A stretch of 64,000 bases of DNA from assembly GCA_016508695.1 (NCBI GenBank), contig VNKQ01000006.1, positions 186,001 to 250,000 on the forward strand, in the 5' to 3' direction. Below the pieces are notes generated by a model that worked only from the letters and a program-made list of their open reading frames with translations, searched no databases and was not told the DNA's origin. This DNA comes from Hyphodiscus hymeniophilus. Lineage: Eukaryota > Ascomycota > Leotiomycetes > Helotiales > Hyphodiscaceae. Each line of letters starts with the position of its first letter. Positions within the stretch are counted from its first letter, which is position 1. Below, piece after piece: positions 34,552 through 46,509 of this stretch. Position numbers and translations under genes: made by a program.

Positions 34552-35445
34552 TTACCTAATGACATACTTGGACGCTTTGAAGAGGTGAGGATCCGGCCCT
34601 TGATATGGACTTAGATACTGAAATCTCGACGGTGCCATGACGATAGCCACAATTCCCAAGCAGAAACTTACCACCGCTACGACGATCAGATGCCAAACCG
34701 AGACAGAATTCGCTGTTGAAGTACGCTCTTGATTCGCCATCTCCCCATATCGGCCAACCATCTTTTTGACCGGCTTGACATCCTTCTTCTTCGCTGTCTC
34801 TACCCCTCGTCGAAGACCCGGGAGTCCATCCATACTCTCTGCATTTTTGAATGCCCAATATCTACAGCAATTGTCAGGTTCTCGAGATAAGCCACAAAAA
34901 AAAGAAATCGGAAAAGCTTACCGCTCAATGCCATCGCCCCATCTGCCCGCCTTCTCACTCGCAACTCTCTCCTCGAAGTAGTCATTCAATGTCGGCCTGA
35001 AGTCCTTGAAATCGAAGATCGGCATACTAAAACCACAGCTACTCCCAACCTGGTGAATATGCACCAAGACAATGGCTCTCGTTCCATCAATGGTCTCCAC
35101 TTTATGCTCCTTTACAAACTCGTTGAAGGCCTTCGTACCATACTCCAATACTTCTCCCTTACCCCACAATCTCACAATCCTTGGCGCACCCTCAAAAGCA
35201 TTGAACAAGACCGTAATCCGTCCATTGCCAGGCTCCTGCAGATGCGACAAAGTTTCCACGCCGGACCCTGTTAGATCAATATACCAGAACGTGGTAGGGT
35301 TCACGATCCCGAAATACAGACCGCCTTTGGGCGAAACGTTGACGTGTCCCGATGCTGAGAGAGGGGCTGAGGCTATCCAGAAGACTTTTTGTTGGAGAAT
35401 CCACTCGATCATGGACGTGGGGATTGTTTCGTAGAAAACGCCCAT
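34552..35445 (-). CDS. Pyridoxamine 5'-phosphate oxidase-like FMN protein
   Basis: Two exons on the minus strand, 35445-34922 and 34861-34552, about 277 residues. The 60-base intron joins in phase. The N-terminal 170 residues match the fungal PPOX-like split-barrel family: VFWIASAPLSASGHVNVSPKG, WYIDLTGSGVET and NGRITVLFNAFEGAPRIVRLWGKG (shown in part) are its flavin-barrel signatures. This fungal branch is not the canonical PdxH, and its substrate is unknown. The C-terminal exon adds a basic stretch (KKKDVKPVKK) and one hydrophobic helix (HLIVVAVVSFCLGIVAIVMA), so the protein may be membrane-anchored. The ATG at 35445 starts MGVFYE, the usual family start. It is divergently arranged with the SET-domain gene. 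Confidence 0.9.
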
Positions 35446-36423
35446 GGTGCGGTTGCGAAGATGTATTCGAGGGATGAGTTTAGATGAGATTGGGGTTTGA
35501 TATTGAAGTTCGAAGGTCAAGGTCAAGATCTTTGACTCATTCCAATCGGAGATGATCGCAAACCCTCCGAGCTCGGCGCTGCATTCCTGGGCTGCTCACT
35601 TTGTATAGGTACTTTAGAGGTACAACGTAGATATCAGTAAGATGCTATTCGTAAGAGGAGTTGACCGTATCTCATACACGCTCTTCCTTACGTGTCTTGG
35701 ATGTATATTTGAGGTTGAGGCAAAGTGGGGTTCAAAAAAGTACTCGGCCCTGGGTTGGGGCTCGGTTATCGGTTTACCAGATTACCTTAAAGAACTCATT
35801 TATACTGACCAAAACCAAAAACTCTGTCCAAAGTTTGGATACTCGCATTGCTTATGTAGTTGATAGGAGAGATGAATACTCCAGATCTAAATGTTGCTGT
35901 TAATCTTTTCCCTTGTGTCGTTCTTGGGTCAATGAACCCGCTCCCAGAATAATAAAGACCTATCTATCTAAAGCTTGTGTGTCAGAGGCGATCTTTAAAA
36001 TCTTTAACTGGCGTCAATTGGGTTGAAGGATCCTAGATTCCACAGACACTTTTTTCGGCTGCCATTGTCTCTATCTCTGTCTTTCCATTTTATGCTTTAA
36101 CGTTTCAGATCAGCCAGTAGATATGGAATGTGATACTCCTGAGGAGCATGCTGCGAGGCCAAACCAGTTCGTCTATGAGAAGCGACTTTCCGAAAGCGAA
36201 TCAACTAGATTCGTGTCTGCCTCTTCTATTTCTATTTCCTGAACAGATTACTTAGCATTGCCTTTTGTTTTATTGCGAATTGTTTTCGAGTTTTGCTATT
36301 GCAATACCTTGAAATCTAACCCCCTAGCCTTCGCCTGCAAATCGAGCCTAGATCGCTGCACGGACCAGGACCCTGAAGATCCCCAAGTCCAAAAATGCAC
36401 CCACGTGTACCAACGCAACACCA
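35446..36423. promoter_or_regulatory. Divergent intergenic region, PPOX-like/SET genes
   Basis: A 978-base region between divergent start codons, presumably with both promoters. No specific site is identified. An upstream exon of the SET gene could lie here. Confidence 0.35.
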
Positions 36424-37443
36424 ATGTACGAAGTCCGCTCTGCCGGCGTCAAAGGCCTCGGTGTCTTTGCCAAATCATTGATTCCGCGAGGAACAAGGAT
36501 CTTCTCCGAACGGCCTCTCCTCGCAATCAAGCAAGATCAAGATGCAGAACACATCTTCGCAGCCTCCCGGATCCTGTCCGCCAAAGACAGGGCGAGTTTG
36601 ATGGGCTTATCACATTTTGTCACGAAGGAATCCTTGGTCATCAGATGGAGTCAGGCCCTCAAATATACAGTCAAGCAAACCGTATTAGCGTTGCTGGGAA
36701 GAGTGAGCAGCCCCGGTGGAGGAGGGCCTACTTTCCCTGGACTGAATCTGAGCTCTCACGTGATGGCTCTGTCGATATTTCGGAGCAATTCGTTCAACTT
36801 GGGTTCCGGGGCAGTGTTCAGACAAGCTTTGTTCCCATCCATCTCGAGAATCAACCATTCTTGTGTTCCGAATGCCCAAGGGAGCTTTCATGATGCGATG
36901 GGGAAGTTCAACGTCCATGCGACGAGGGATATCGAGTTCAATGAGGAACTTACGCTCAGTTATTTGCAAGAGCGAGGTGCGGTTCGGGAATCAAGACAAA
37001 GGAGACTGCTCGATGGATATGGATTCAGCTGCGACTGTCCCGCTTGTGAATTGAACTTAGAAAGAGGGAGGATTGGGGAGACTAAGAGGGTAGACTTGCA
37101 GACAGTATTGGGCAAATATGCAGAAAGTGTTGCACAAGATGGTTTTGAGGATCCGGAGAGGGAACTGGGCATTATTCGGCAGTTTATCCAGCTTCTAGAG
37201 GGAGATGGGATTGCTGGGCGTGAACTGGCGACTTTGTGAGTATGGTCCCGCTTCTTGATGTGAGCTCTCTGATGCTGGCACAAATCTAGATACTTCGAGG
37301 CTGCAAGGCTTAATGGGGCCATTGGGAAACGTGAAGATGCGCTGCTGTGTGCCGAAAGAGGCTCGGAGATTGACATGGACTGTTTGGGCAAAGATCACGT
37401 GCAATGTGAAAAGAATATGGAGCAGGTTCAAGCTTGGAGATGA
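36424..37443 (+). CDS. SET domain protein (SMYD/SET5-like)
   Basis: Two exons, 36424-37235 and 37290-37443, about 321 residues. The 54-base intron (GTGAGT...TCTAG) joins in phase. The SET fold begins almost at residue 1 (RSAGVKGLGVFAKSLIPRGTRI) and has the cofactor and catalytic motif NHSCVPN at 144-150. EELTLSY follows at 174-180, with a post-SET zinc cluster (CDCPAC, Cys203, Cys205 and Cys208). A long insert lies between the SET-N and SET-C parts and a helical, TPR-like tail follows, as in fungal SMYD-type lysine methyltransferases. No MYND finger is visible. The key residues are intact, so it is probably an active protein-lysine methyltransferase. Histone versus non-histone target is unknown. 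Confidence 0.9.
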
Positions 37444-37914
37444 GGCTGGCCCGGTAAAAATACGTCAGTGAAAGTATTAATATAAAAACAGAAGATAGAA
37501 GTCGAAGTTGATGTTGGATATCCATGTATGTTAGAGTTCGGATAGAATAATACCTCCATCGAGGATGATCCTCAAAGCCTCCCCAGTTGTTGAAAGCCCC
37601 GAACAAAGCTTCTCAGCAGCCAGTGAATCCCGATGCCGTAATTTTGCTACCATAATGCTTGGAAAGAGACATGAATGTATTAAGCGCTGTAACAAATCGA
37701 AGGATCAGAGGCAAGAAATTAGCGGGTCATCTCACTTAGCACAATCGGCACCAGGAGGTCAGTTTTATTGTTATCATTGGGCACTGATTGACAAGGTCTT
37801 GTAGAGACCAAGTCCCTCTAACTTGTGGTGATATTTGGGCTGACATAAGGACAGCGTCAGAACGTTACGCTCCCTGTCAGTGGCGCAGATGAATTGCGAA
37901 GATGACACATTGCG

Positions 37915-38535
37915 ATGGAGTCTATGGATTTGCAATTTTGCTCAAGGAGTATACCCACACTGCGGTGGTGTTTATGGATTGCTGGCAATGAGTGCTATAT
38001 TCTGTTTGAAAGTGTCATCCTCGCATCCTCAGATACCAATGTTCCTGGTGCTTCTAGACAGAACTTGCGTACCTTGTCTGCTGTCGCAGTTAAGATAGAG
38101 GTGTCGACCGACAACAATAGGCGTCACGACACCGAGGACAATGCTCGACAGGAAGTGTTAGCTCTTTCTGTCGACAACAACGCCACACAGAGGCCAGAGT
38201 TCAATCCTTTGTTGTATGTCTGTCGTGATTGCTCTTCTCGTGTCACATTCCAGCATCCGCCCAGATATGCTGATTGTCATGGGGTGATGAGTGCTGAAAT
38301 GGACGTTGTTTTGGTATCGTGGGTCTTGGGTAACAAACTGAGATCTTCTTACTGCGTGTCATGTATTTGTACTCGGTATACCTTTTTCCACCCACATTCT
38401 TACTGCACCGTTTTGATGGGGCCAAGTGAAGGCGATTCCACGGCTCAGTGCGCGTTTTATATACTGAGAATCTTCCTTGAACAGTATCACATGGCGTCAA
38501 CCCACACCACTTTGGCTATAAATATGCATATATGA
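37915..38535 (+). CDS. Doubtful Cys-rich hypothetical protein
   Basis: An uninterrupted ATG-started frame of 206 codons. The centre reads YVCRDC ... HPPRYADC, and CVSCIC follows, which could be a zinc-binding cluster and loosely recalls the N-terminal Cys clusters of the genes at 0.1 and 10.5 kb. There is no recognisable domain, no intron signal that improves the model and an unusual composition. It could be a decayed relative or a chance frame. The 471 bases upstream hold nothing else. Confidence 0.3.
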   Translation: MESMDLQFCSRSIPTLRWCLWIAGNECYILFESVILASSDTNVPGASRQNLRTLSAVAVKIEVSTDNNRRHDTEDNARQEVLALSVDNNATQRPEFNPLLYVCRDCSSRVTFQHPPRYADCHGVMSAEMDVVLVSWVLGNKLRSSYCVSCICTRYTFFHPHSYCTVLMGPSEGDSTAQCAFYILRIFLEQYHMASTHTTLAINMHI

Positions 38536-39855
38536 AGCATTTTACTTGACAGTGAAGTGCAAAGGTCTAGCAGATTCATATCAAGTAACAAGATATTCAT
38601 TGCCTTTGATATATGCAGCATTCAGGGAAGTACTGCTGGAAAGGGTTCGGCTTGTTGTCCAAACCCAGCAGATGATGTGAACAAAAGGATTTTGAGGCTT
38701 AGAGAAGCCTTGCAACCTATGTATCGCCTAATAGCGTGATCTTCAACATATGTTGCATCTCGCCTCATTCACTGATTTATTGAAAGTAGACTAAGCCGTC
38801 CCGCCTCGGGTTTCGAGTTGGTAGGCCAAAAGCAAAAACTATTCTGCAACCGCCTTGCGGACATTGCTCAACTGACAAATAATAGCAACAAATGATTGCC
38901 ATCCACTACTCGATGCGTTGTCGAAACTGCTCACCTGTCTATATTCCTCCAGAAAAGCTGTCTAATATCTGCTTGACGGTCAGAGATGACTGCCCTCAAT
39001 TGTATGCACCCTCCCACCACACTGCAAGATCATAGGGTCACACCATGAACTCACATTTCTTTCCATAATTAACCATCGTCCTACTATACTCGATCCTTTC
39101 ACTAGCAGACGTCAAAGTAACAATAAACTCTACAGATCTGCCATGCAACCTCGCAATAAAGGCGAGGAGTCGATGTCTCTGGACCAGGGACCCGCTGGTC
39201 TACGAATTAGCATCGTCTTCTTCACCACTTGCTCTCTCTGACGGTTACACAATACCTGCTCTCTTTGTCGCAATAACTCTTCATTGCGAATCCAATTAGA
39301 GCGAAGGCTTGGCAGATGTTGTTCTCCCCCCGGAAAATCTAACCCACGCATTGGGGTTCCTAGCAAAATGCTCTAAGTCACCGTATGCCTCAAGTTCTCA
39401 TGAACACCAGCACTCGTACCGTTGACCAACGCTCGATTTCCGGCTGCACTAGCTAAGTTATGCAAAGAGGGAATGAAGGCGGAAGACAGGTGTTGAACGT
39501 GTGTGGAGTATCGAATCATGGATTCTATGTCTCTGATCAGTCCAATGATCAATTATGTGTCTGCATGGGGCCGCACTTGGTGGAATGCGATAAAGGTCTG
39601 ACCTACTTTGGCTTTTGGAGGATCATATTGGAAGGAATTCCAGCATCTCGATCTTTTAGATTCAGGTTAGTGGTTTGTCCTATGCTTGCCATAATCACCT
39701 TTCTCTTAGTGGCTCATCATCTGTTACCCCACCTATGACAATATTTTTCATTTACTGACTTCTACTTACACAGAAAGCTCTCTGTAGGAAAAGAGACGTG
39801 GATAACATCTCAGCCAAACGAAAACAATCGAACCATTCAAAGTCGTGTTAGCGAT
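38536..39855. other. Intergenic region
   Basis: About 1.3 kb before the 3' end of the helicase gene. Only short open frames are seen and no repeat. Confidence 0.4.
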
Positions 39856-42800
39856 CTAAATACCTCCACAAAGCAACTTCTCAAACTCGTCCAAATCCTC
39901 GGCAGTACCGAAAGTATCTGGGACAATTTTTAGCCCATGGAGATCATCAATGCTCAAGCGCGAAATTCTCTCGGTGGTACTCTCAGCAGGAGTAATAAAA
40001 GGACTCAAAAGAAGTATGGCGTCGTTCATTCCAGGCGAGATTTTGGTGGTCGTCGCTCCTGATAAACCAGACTCTGAATCGCCCATACCCACTCGACGAT
40101 TGGCGTTTGTTTGAGTTGAGGGACCACCGGGAAGGGGCGTGGATGAGCCTTTAGCTTTCTCTGACGGTAATCTAAGCAGCGTCGCCGGAGCCGCCATAAT
40201 CGACTTTGACTTCGGATCCAGGAATGACGGATCGATGCGCGGGATGATTGTGGTACTGGACGATTGAGGATTCTTCACTCGAACTCCCTTTTCGTCAATC
40301 GTGACTGCTCGATACGTGTCATTGTATACCAAAGATGCAGCATCGAACTTTGGCGGAAGTGCAGCCATTCGTACACGCTCATCGTTCGCCTCTTTGTCAG
40401 CCTTCCTGGCATCCCAGGCCTTCCATGACCCAATATTTGAGGGCTTAGAGGGGGAATTGTTGGCCGAGGATGAGTAGTTGCGCTGGCTCAAGACGTCGGG
40501 TCTCCGGAAACGATTCCCTGTGGACAAGTCACGCTCTAGACCTCGTCCAGAAAATTCTCGACGCAGGCTCCCAGCCTTTTCGGTCTTCTTGATATTACGG
40601 CTTCCATATATGCTCTTCTCTGGGGAAGCCGATGATGCTGCAGGACGAGGTTGCTGAGCAACTAGATTGCGACCAATCTTGCCATTCTTCGTGGGGCTGC
40701 CCCAAGTTACGTCTCCCGCGAAAGGCAAATCATGTCCACCTTGCTCATTATAACCTTCTGAGCTTCCGAGAACGTTTCGGCATTCGGCTACTGCACAATA
40801 GCAATCCTCGGCACATTGACCACTGCAACCGTGACCACACTTCAAGGTCTTAGTGCATGCAATGGTACACAAGATTTGGGAATGATCGAAGGGATGGCAA
40901 GGATAAGGGCACATGTGACCACAAGCAAGTGATCCTGCGCAGGGTTGATCGCAACCACCTCCAGCAAGGCGATCCCATCCACCAGCATCGTAGACGCGAG
41001 TCAATCTGTTGTGGTTGGAGCAGGTGACTGGCAAACCTCCGTCAAGGTCAAATCTCGCAGTACGACGCATCTGGTGGATAATTCCGTGCCATATGGGATC
41101 GCGAACATAGCCTTCTAGATCTTCACCGTATGGCATCTCTTCAGTTGTCAACGTGATCGAGTTGCCGAAGATATAGAGGCCTCTTCTTGCTCGAGATAAC
41201 GCCACAACGAGACGGTTCTTGCTATCAAGGAACCCAATGCTCGCCCTATCGTTGCTACGAACAAGTGAGAGCAGAATGACATCGTTCTCTTCACCTTGAT
41301 AACTGTCGACGGTGAAAACATTGAAGTACGTGTTGGAACCAAGAGAGTGATGTCGCTTCAATGCCTGTAAGATGGTCTTGCGTTGACCATTGTAAAACTA
41401 CCTGGGGATCAGCATCATTTCAAACGTTCGACCATTTCTCTAAAACTATCAACTTACCGTCAGCACGGTGATCTTCGAGCATGGAACACCATTCAAGACT
41501 AAGTAGTTGAAGAACTCAACAATCATATCCGCCTCATCTGGATTACATTGGCTCATATCAGAAGACTTTAACTCGGGCCAGTTGTGGTGGAAGAAATAAG
41601 TGTCCTTGCCGCCCATACCAGGAACAGGGACTCGATTTGCCTTTCTGTCTAAGACCGAGGGGTGATCATGGAGATTCTTGTAAAACGGATCCGGCTCTAT
41701 GCATAGCAACTTGCGGACGTCGGGAATCATACGTCGTTGCTGGTTTAACATGGTGAATCCTATCGAGTTTCCGACAAGGCGCTCAAACATGGAAATGCTC
41801 AAATGATATGGTGCAACCATCAAGTCTCTGATGTTGGCATTCGCCTGTAATTGCTTGTGGTCTCCAACGAGTATCAGTTGCTCTAAAGACTCGAACATCC
41901 CCGCCATGACAGTGCCTTCCAATGTCTCGGCAGCTTCCTCGACCAGGAGACAGCGAGGCTGAAGGGCGGCCAGAAGACCTCGATACTTTGACATCCCTGT
42001 CGTGGTGCATCCGATAACCTTGATGCCCAAGTGTTTGATCAACCTAAAGTTGTTCAACCACTTTGACTATTAGCAATTTGTTCCCAAGAGTTATGAGGAG
42101 TTTTACCTTGGCGATCTGGATATTATCAACCGCAGACTTATATTGTTTCAAATGCTCCTTGAGCTTCGCAAGGATCATCTTGTTCAACTGCTTCTCAAAG
42201 TAGCGATACACCTGGCCTCTCATGCCCGGGGGTATTTCGTAAAGATCTTTCTTCGAAGCCAAAAACTTCTTGATCTTTCTATCTTCAGCTGCAGGGGGGC
42301 AGCGACTAGTCATTGTACGACCAAATGCAATCATAACGCCTGATAATGCATCCAGGCCTTTATCTTCGGGAGAATGTTCGTTCTCTTCTTCAAATTCACG
42401 AAGCTGCTCAAACTCCAAGTCGCTTTCCTCCATAGGAAGGCCGTGGTTCACAAGCGGAGCATGCGGCATTGGAATCAAATTACTGCCAAGCCCTATGTTA
42501 AGTTAGCTTCAGGATGCATATTTTGGTATTGACGAGGAAGACCTACATTGATGGAGGGCATTGAGATACTCAGCATTATTTCCCAAACTATTAGTGTTAG
42601 CCCAAATTTCGTCATCATCAACGCCCTGTCCATCAAGAGACTTCTTCTGGGCTTCTGTGATGATGCCTGCTTGGAATAATGTTTCTACGGAGAGGATGCT
42701 CTCGGTGATAAGAGGATCCATAGTCTCTTGGATCTGTCTTTGTATCTTCTCCATAGCGATCTTAACGGGTTTCATGCCTCTGTAACAATTTGGAGCCTCC

Positions 42801-44196
42801 TTGGTTGTTGATCGCAGGCTATGTAATGTACGCTTCCGAACCTCGATATTCTCCTTGTCAGAACGTCCACCTAGTCTCAGCACATTTGGCTCGAAGGCCA
42901 AAATGTGATTCATTAGCTGATCCAACGCATGATTAGTCTGCGCGGAGATGATAATGGGAGGCGAGTCTCTGTCCATGTTCTCAATTAAAATGCGAAGAGC
43001 CGACACAGAGGTGAAAGTCTTGCCGGTGCCTGGTGGACCTTGTACGATAGAGACCTTCTTCGTGATCATGCGCTCACAAGCTTGAAGTTGGGAAACGTCC
43101 ATTCCAGAAGAGGGTATCTTAGGAAATCCTTCCAATATATCCGCATTAACGAGAGCCAGCTCCTCTTCGGCAGGGATTGGCGTGGTGGAGGTAAGGTCTT
43201 GTTGAATTAAGGAGGTCAAGTTTAGGAAGCGTTGTTTCTCGAGCCATTCTGGAGCGCCGATATCCTGATTGAGCTCCGCCAAATGCTTAGACAGGTGGAA
43301 CCTGTGAACGTCAGTCAATACTCAGAAGAGACTGGAGGAAATATATCTCACTTCTCAGTGCGCAATTTCTGGAGAGCCACCAGCATGTGGCGTGACGCCT
43401 CAAAATACCCAGTGCGGGCTTCCACCATTACATATGCTGCATCCCAGTCAGTAGAAATCGGTTGAAGAGTGCAATACCTACACTCTGCTGGATCAAAAAC
43501 CGTATCACAAATGTCACCCCAGAACAGATCAATCTGCGGCGGGTTTTGGTCCAATCCACCCTCAAACGGTCTCGCTGCAACAATTGCAACCTTACAAACA
43601 GATCTGAATGAGTTATCCATCGGACTCAGTGCGACCATCGTGCCCTGCTGAAGGCGGTTGGACTGTTGCCAACGGATCTGCTTTCCAGCTCGCTCATGTG
43701 AAAATTCAATGCGGAAGGCAGGACCTGAGTTACTGAGGACCATTCCCTTGAAATGAACCTGAACTATGATCAATAATTGACAGACTCCTCCAAGATAGCT
43801 TGGACTTACATGTGTATACACATGCGTGAGGTTGTCATCATCCATTCGTGGTTCTCGCTTGAAGCCATTGACGGTATTCCGCAGACCGGCAATTGCGTCT
43901 TCACGGATAATTTGGTAGTGGGCAGCAATATAGGCTTCTTTGGATGGCCAAGGACCGTTGATGATGTTCTGGGGTAGGTTGGGGTCGTAGAGCGGCTCCT
44001 TCTGATACGCGTCCCATGCTTCGACGAAGAAGTCATTGCGAATAGTCTCGGCTTCCTCGGGCAGAATCTCAGATTTTTTTGGAATCTCTGGGAGATCTCT
44101 CCACTCTTCGTCTACGGTTGTTGGTTGTTCATAATTGCGTAGGACGTGATCTCGGATGATGCGCTCAGCGACGCAAACTTCCTGTGGAGACACCAT
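39856..44196 (-). CDS. hrr1: ZNFX1/Hrr1-type SF1 helicase with NFX1-like zinc finger
   Basis: Six exons on the minus strand: 44196-43810, 43758-43352, 43301-42547, 42492-42107, 42066-41458 and 41397-39856, about 1361 residues. The superfamily 1 helicase has Walker A GPPGTGKT at about 353-360, Walker B-like VEEAAE near 687-692, VGDHKQLQ, NQQRRM, VDSYQGEE near 878-885 and VALSRARRGL near 913-922. A long insertion splits the first RecA domain. An NFX1-type Cys/His region follows at about 1007-1054 (ACGHMCPYPCH, CGHGCSGQC), then a disordered tail. This architecture matches ZNFX1 and fission yeast Hrr1, a subunit of the RNA-directed RNA polymerase complex needed for RNAi heterochromatin. The Hrr1 name is by family; RNAi function is inferred. 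The intron 42067-42106 is only 40 bases. Confidence 0.9.
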
Positions 44197-46509
44197 TTCG
44201 ATTATCTGGAGGTCAATGAGTTTCGAGTCAGCGCAGGATTAATTAAAAAGACTCCGAGATGTGAAGAATATCTCTCAGCAATGCCAAGCCGTTGATGACA
44301 GCATTGCGAAACAGATAGCGGCAGGGAAAGAAGGTTGGAACAAGGTTAGAGCATACCTTGGATAAATTCCCTTTGATGTTGAGAGAATGGAAGTCCTTAT
44401 CTCTCTAGGCAGAGTGGGGATTGTTGTCGATGCAAAAGTATGAGTGTTGGGAAAATTTTCGAGTTGTGCTCACTGCCAGGATTGTGTTGTGATGAGGTCG
44501 TTAGCAAAATGAAGGATTTGAAGAATTTTGCAGATTGGAAGCAGTGTGGCAGCGATTGCTTGCAGCACAAACACGGTTGCAGAGAACCGAGTGTATTGAA
44601 TTGGTCTCACGTTATGTTAAGACTCATGGGAATGAGGCAAAATCATGCGTGGAAGCGTGTTGTGTCGGTCAACTTTTTGTTGGAGAAAGGCGCAGTCAAA
44701 ACAAAAGTCGAAATAGTTAGTAACTCAGCAGAGTGATCTGGAGTTGCACAACAAGTGTCAGCAAGCGGATTCAACTCTTGTTTGCTCTAGACTGTGTAGC
44801 AACACAGGGAGCAAATTGTTCTTGACTGAGAAAAGCTTTACTCGAGGTCCTTGCTCTGAGTTGATGGGCCCCAGCATTGGAACACGAGGTGATCAGTTCG
44901 CACTCTCTGGGCCGACTTACCAAAGTTTCCTTGACTTCTTATCTAGTCCGCGGTCAAGGGCTTGACAAAATCTCTAATGTATTGCGATTATTTGATGGCT
45001 ATTGTTGGTGGTAGGTAGGAGGCAGATGACAAGTTTGGCGACGTGCGTGCAGGAAGGAAGCAGTGCAGTCCCCTCAAGGGCCCGTCTTGTTTGACAACAA
45101 CAATCCCGGGTGGCAGTTTATAAATCACCCAATAAGGGATTGACTTTGCTTGAATGGTTGGTCCGCCAGACAGGCCTTGATGTTGCAAAGTCTTGGAATG
45201 TCCAGACTCATGGTAGCTTTTGCGGAAGGGAGGCAACCCATGCAAGCAAGCAAAAGGCTACTGCATTACATTGCATATATCTGTGCAGAAAGGAAACATT
45301 CAAGATTCTTACAGAGATGGTTCGTAAAGATAGTCCTTCCGAACGTATACAACTTCATAAATGTGCATATCTTTTGGTTTCCATTGCTATCCAACTGTCT
45401 GAAGAACAGAGTTTGCGCTCCAAGGTTTGCCTTCCTCTCCAGACAGTCGCTATTTCCAGGATATCATCATGTGTTAAGACTTGTGCCGTGTGAAACCAGC
45501 TTTCCTGGTGGGCTTGCTCCTGAAACTGACGATAGAAAAGAGTGCGCTGATGAGTCTAGACGAACCCCTGACACATGACCAGAAGAAGATAACGGAGATG
45601 AAGGATGGAGCGAAGAAGACCATGGAAGGTGGAGAGGGCTAGACTATGTAATCAGTAAGTTGACCGTCAAAAGTTACTTGTGTTCAAGTAATTTTTGACA
45701 GATATTGCTGGGCCTACCTAGGCAGGGCCATTTCCTCTATCGACTATGAGAGACTGTTGGCAGTGAGAGTCTCTCAATACTGGAAGTCTTCTCGACAACG
45801 TCAATTCTGTTGAGAGTACCCCCGGATCCGCAAGACAAGTTGATTACGTATCATCAAGATTGTAGTCAGAGTCCTATTGCCTTCACGAATCGCAAAGTCT
45901 CGACTAATGCCTTGCCAGAGAAAGCAACAGGAAACATGTCTGTCGACAGCCTTACGGGAAAAAACGAAATAGTTCAAGCCTCTATCGACAGAGATTCAGC
46001 AGCAAACACTCAATTGATAGTCTCGTCGTCAGGACTGAATCAGTAACCAGTAAATCCATCGAAGGAGTCTAGAGCAGGCCAACTTTGAGGGGTTTTCGAA
46101 CCAGTGCTTTAGGTTTGACTCAAATGGTAAAGCCTGATGGTGTTGGGTACTGGTGGATCTGGTGGATAAGCTATGAGGCTTAGTCAGCATTCTAGCATCT
46201 GGCAGTGGACATCTCCTTGCAGTGACAAGAGTGGTTTGAGCTTCAATGCCTTCTGTCACTTCGACATCGACATCACCGAAATTCCTACATGGCTTGAACT
46301 CGCTTAACAAGCTCCGTCAAGTTTTCATCGACTCTTATGGCCTTCTTGTAATATATGCCACTTGTCTTAAAGTTTCAACAGTACCCTGCCCAAAACTTTA
46401 TAACAATTGCGCCCCACATCTTGCGACCCAAGCTCTACAGCCCAGCCTCACCAGGGAACAGCCTTGTCCGACAAATACAATGTGAATGACACTCTCGTAA
46501 CAAGGCAAG
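44197..46509. promoter_or_regulatory. Divergent intergenic region, helicase/Spt8
   Basis: About 2.3 kb between divergent genes. It should contain both promoters and possibly a first exon of spt8. It contains the inverted repeat at 45666-45699. The open frames here are short and show no family resemblance. Confidence 0.4.
45666..45699. repeat. Inverted repeat, 15-base stem and 4-base loop
   Basis: gtcaaaagttacttg, a tgtt loop, then caagtaatttttgac. The arms are complementary at 14 of 15 positions. It lies far from any coding end, so a terminator role is unlikely. It could be a factor-binding palindrome or the remnant of a small inverted-repeat element. Confidence 0.6.

Noticed and set aside
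44440..44736. 98-codon plus-strand frame upstream of the helicase gene
   Set aside because: Cys-scattered sequence without motif order and inside a probable promoter region.
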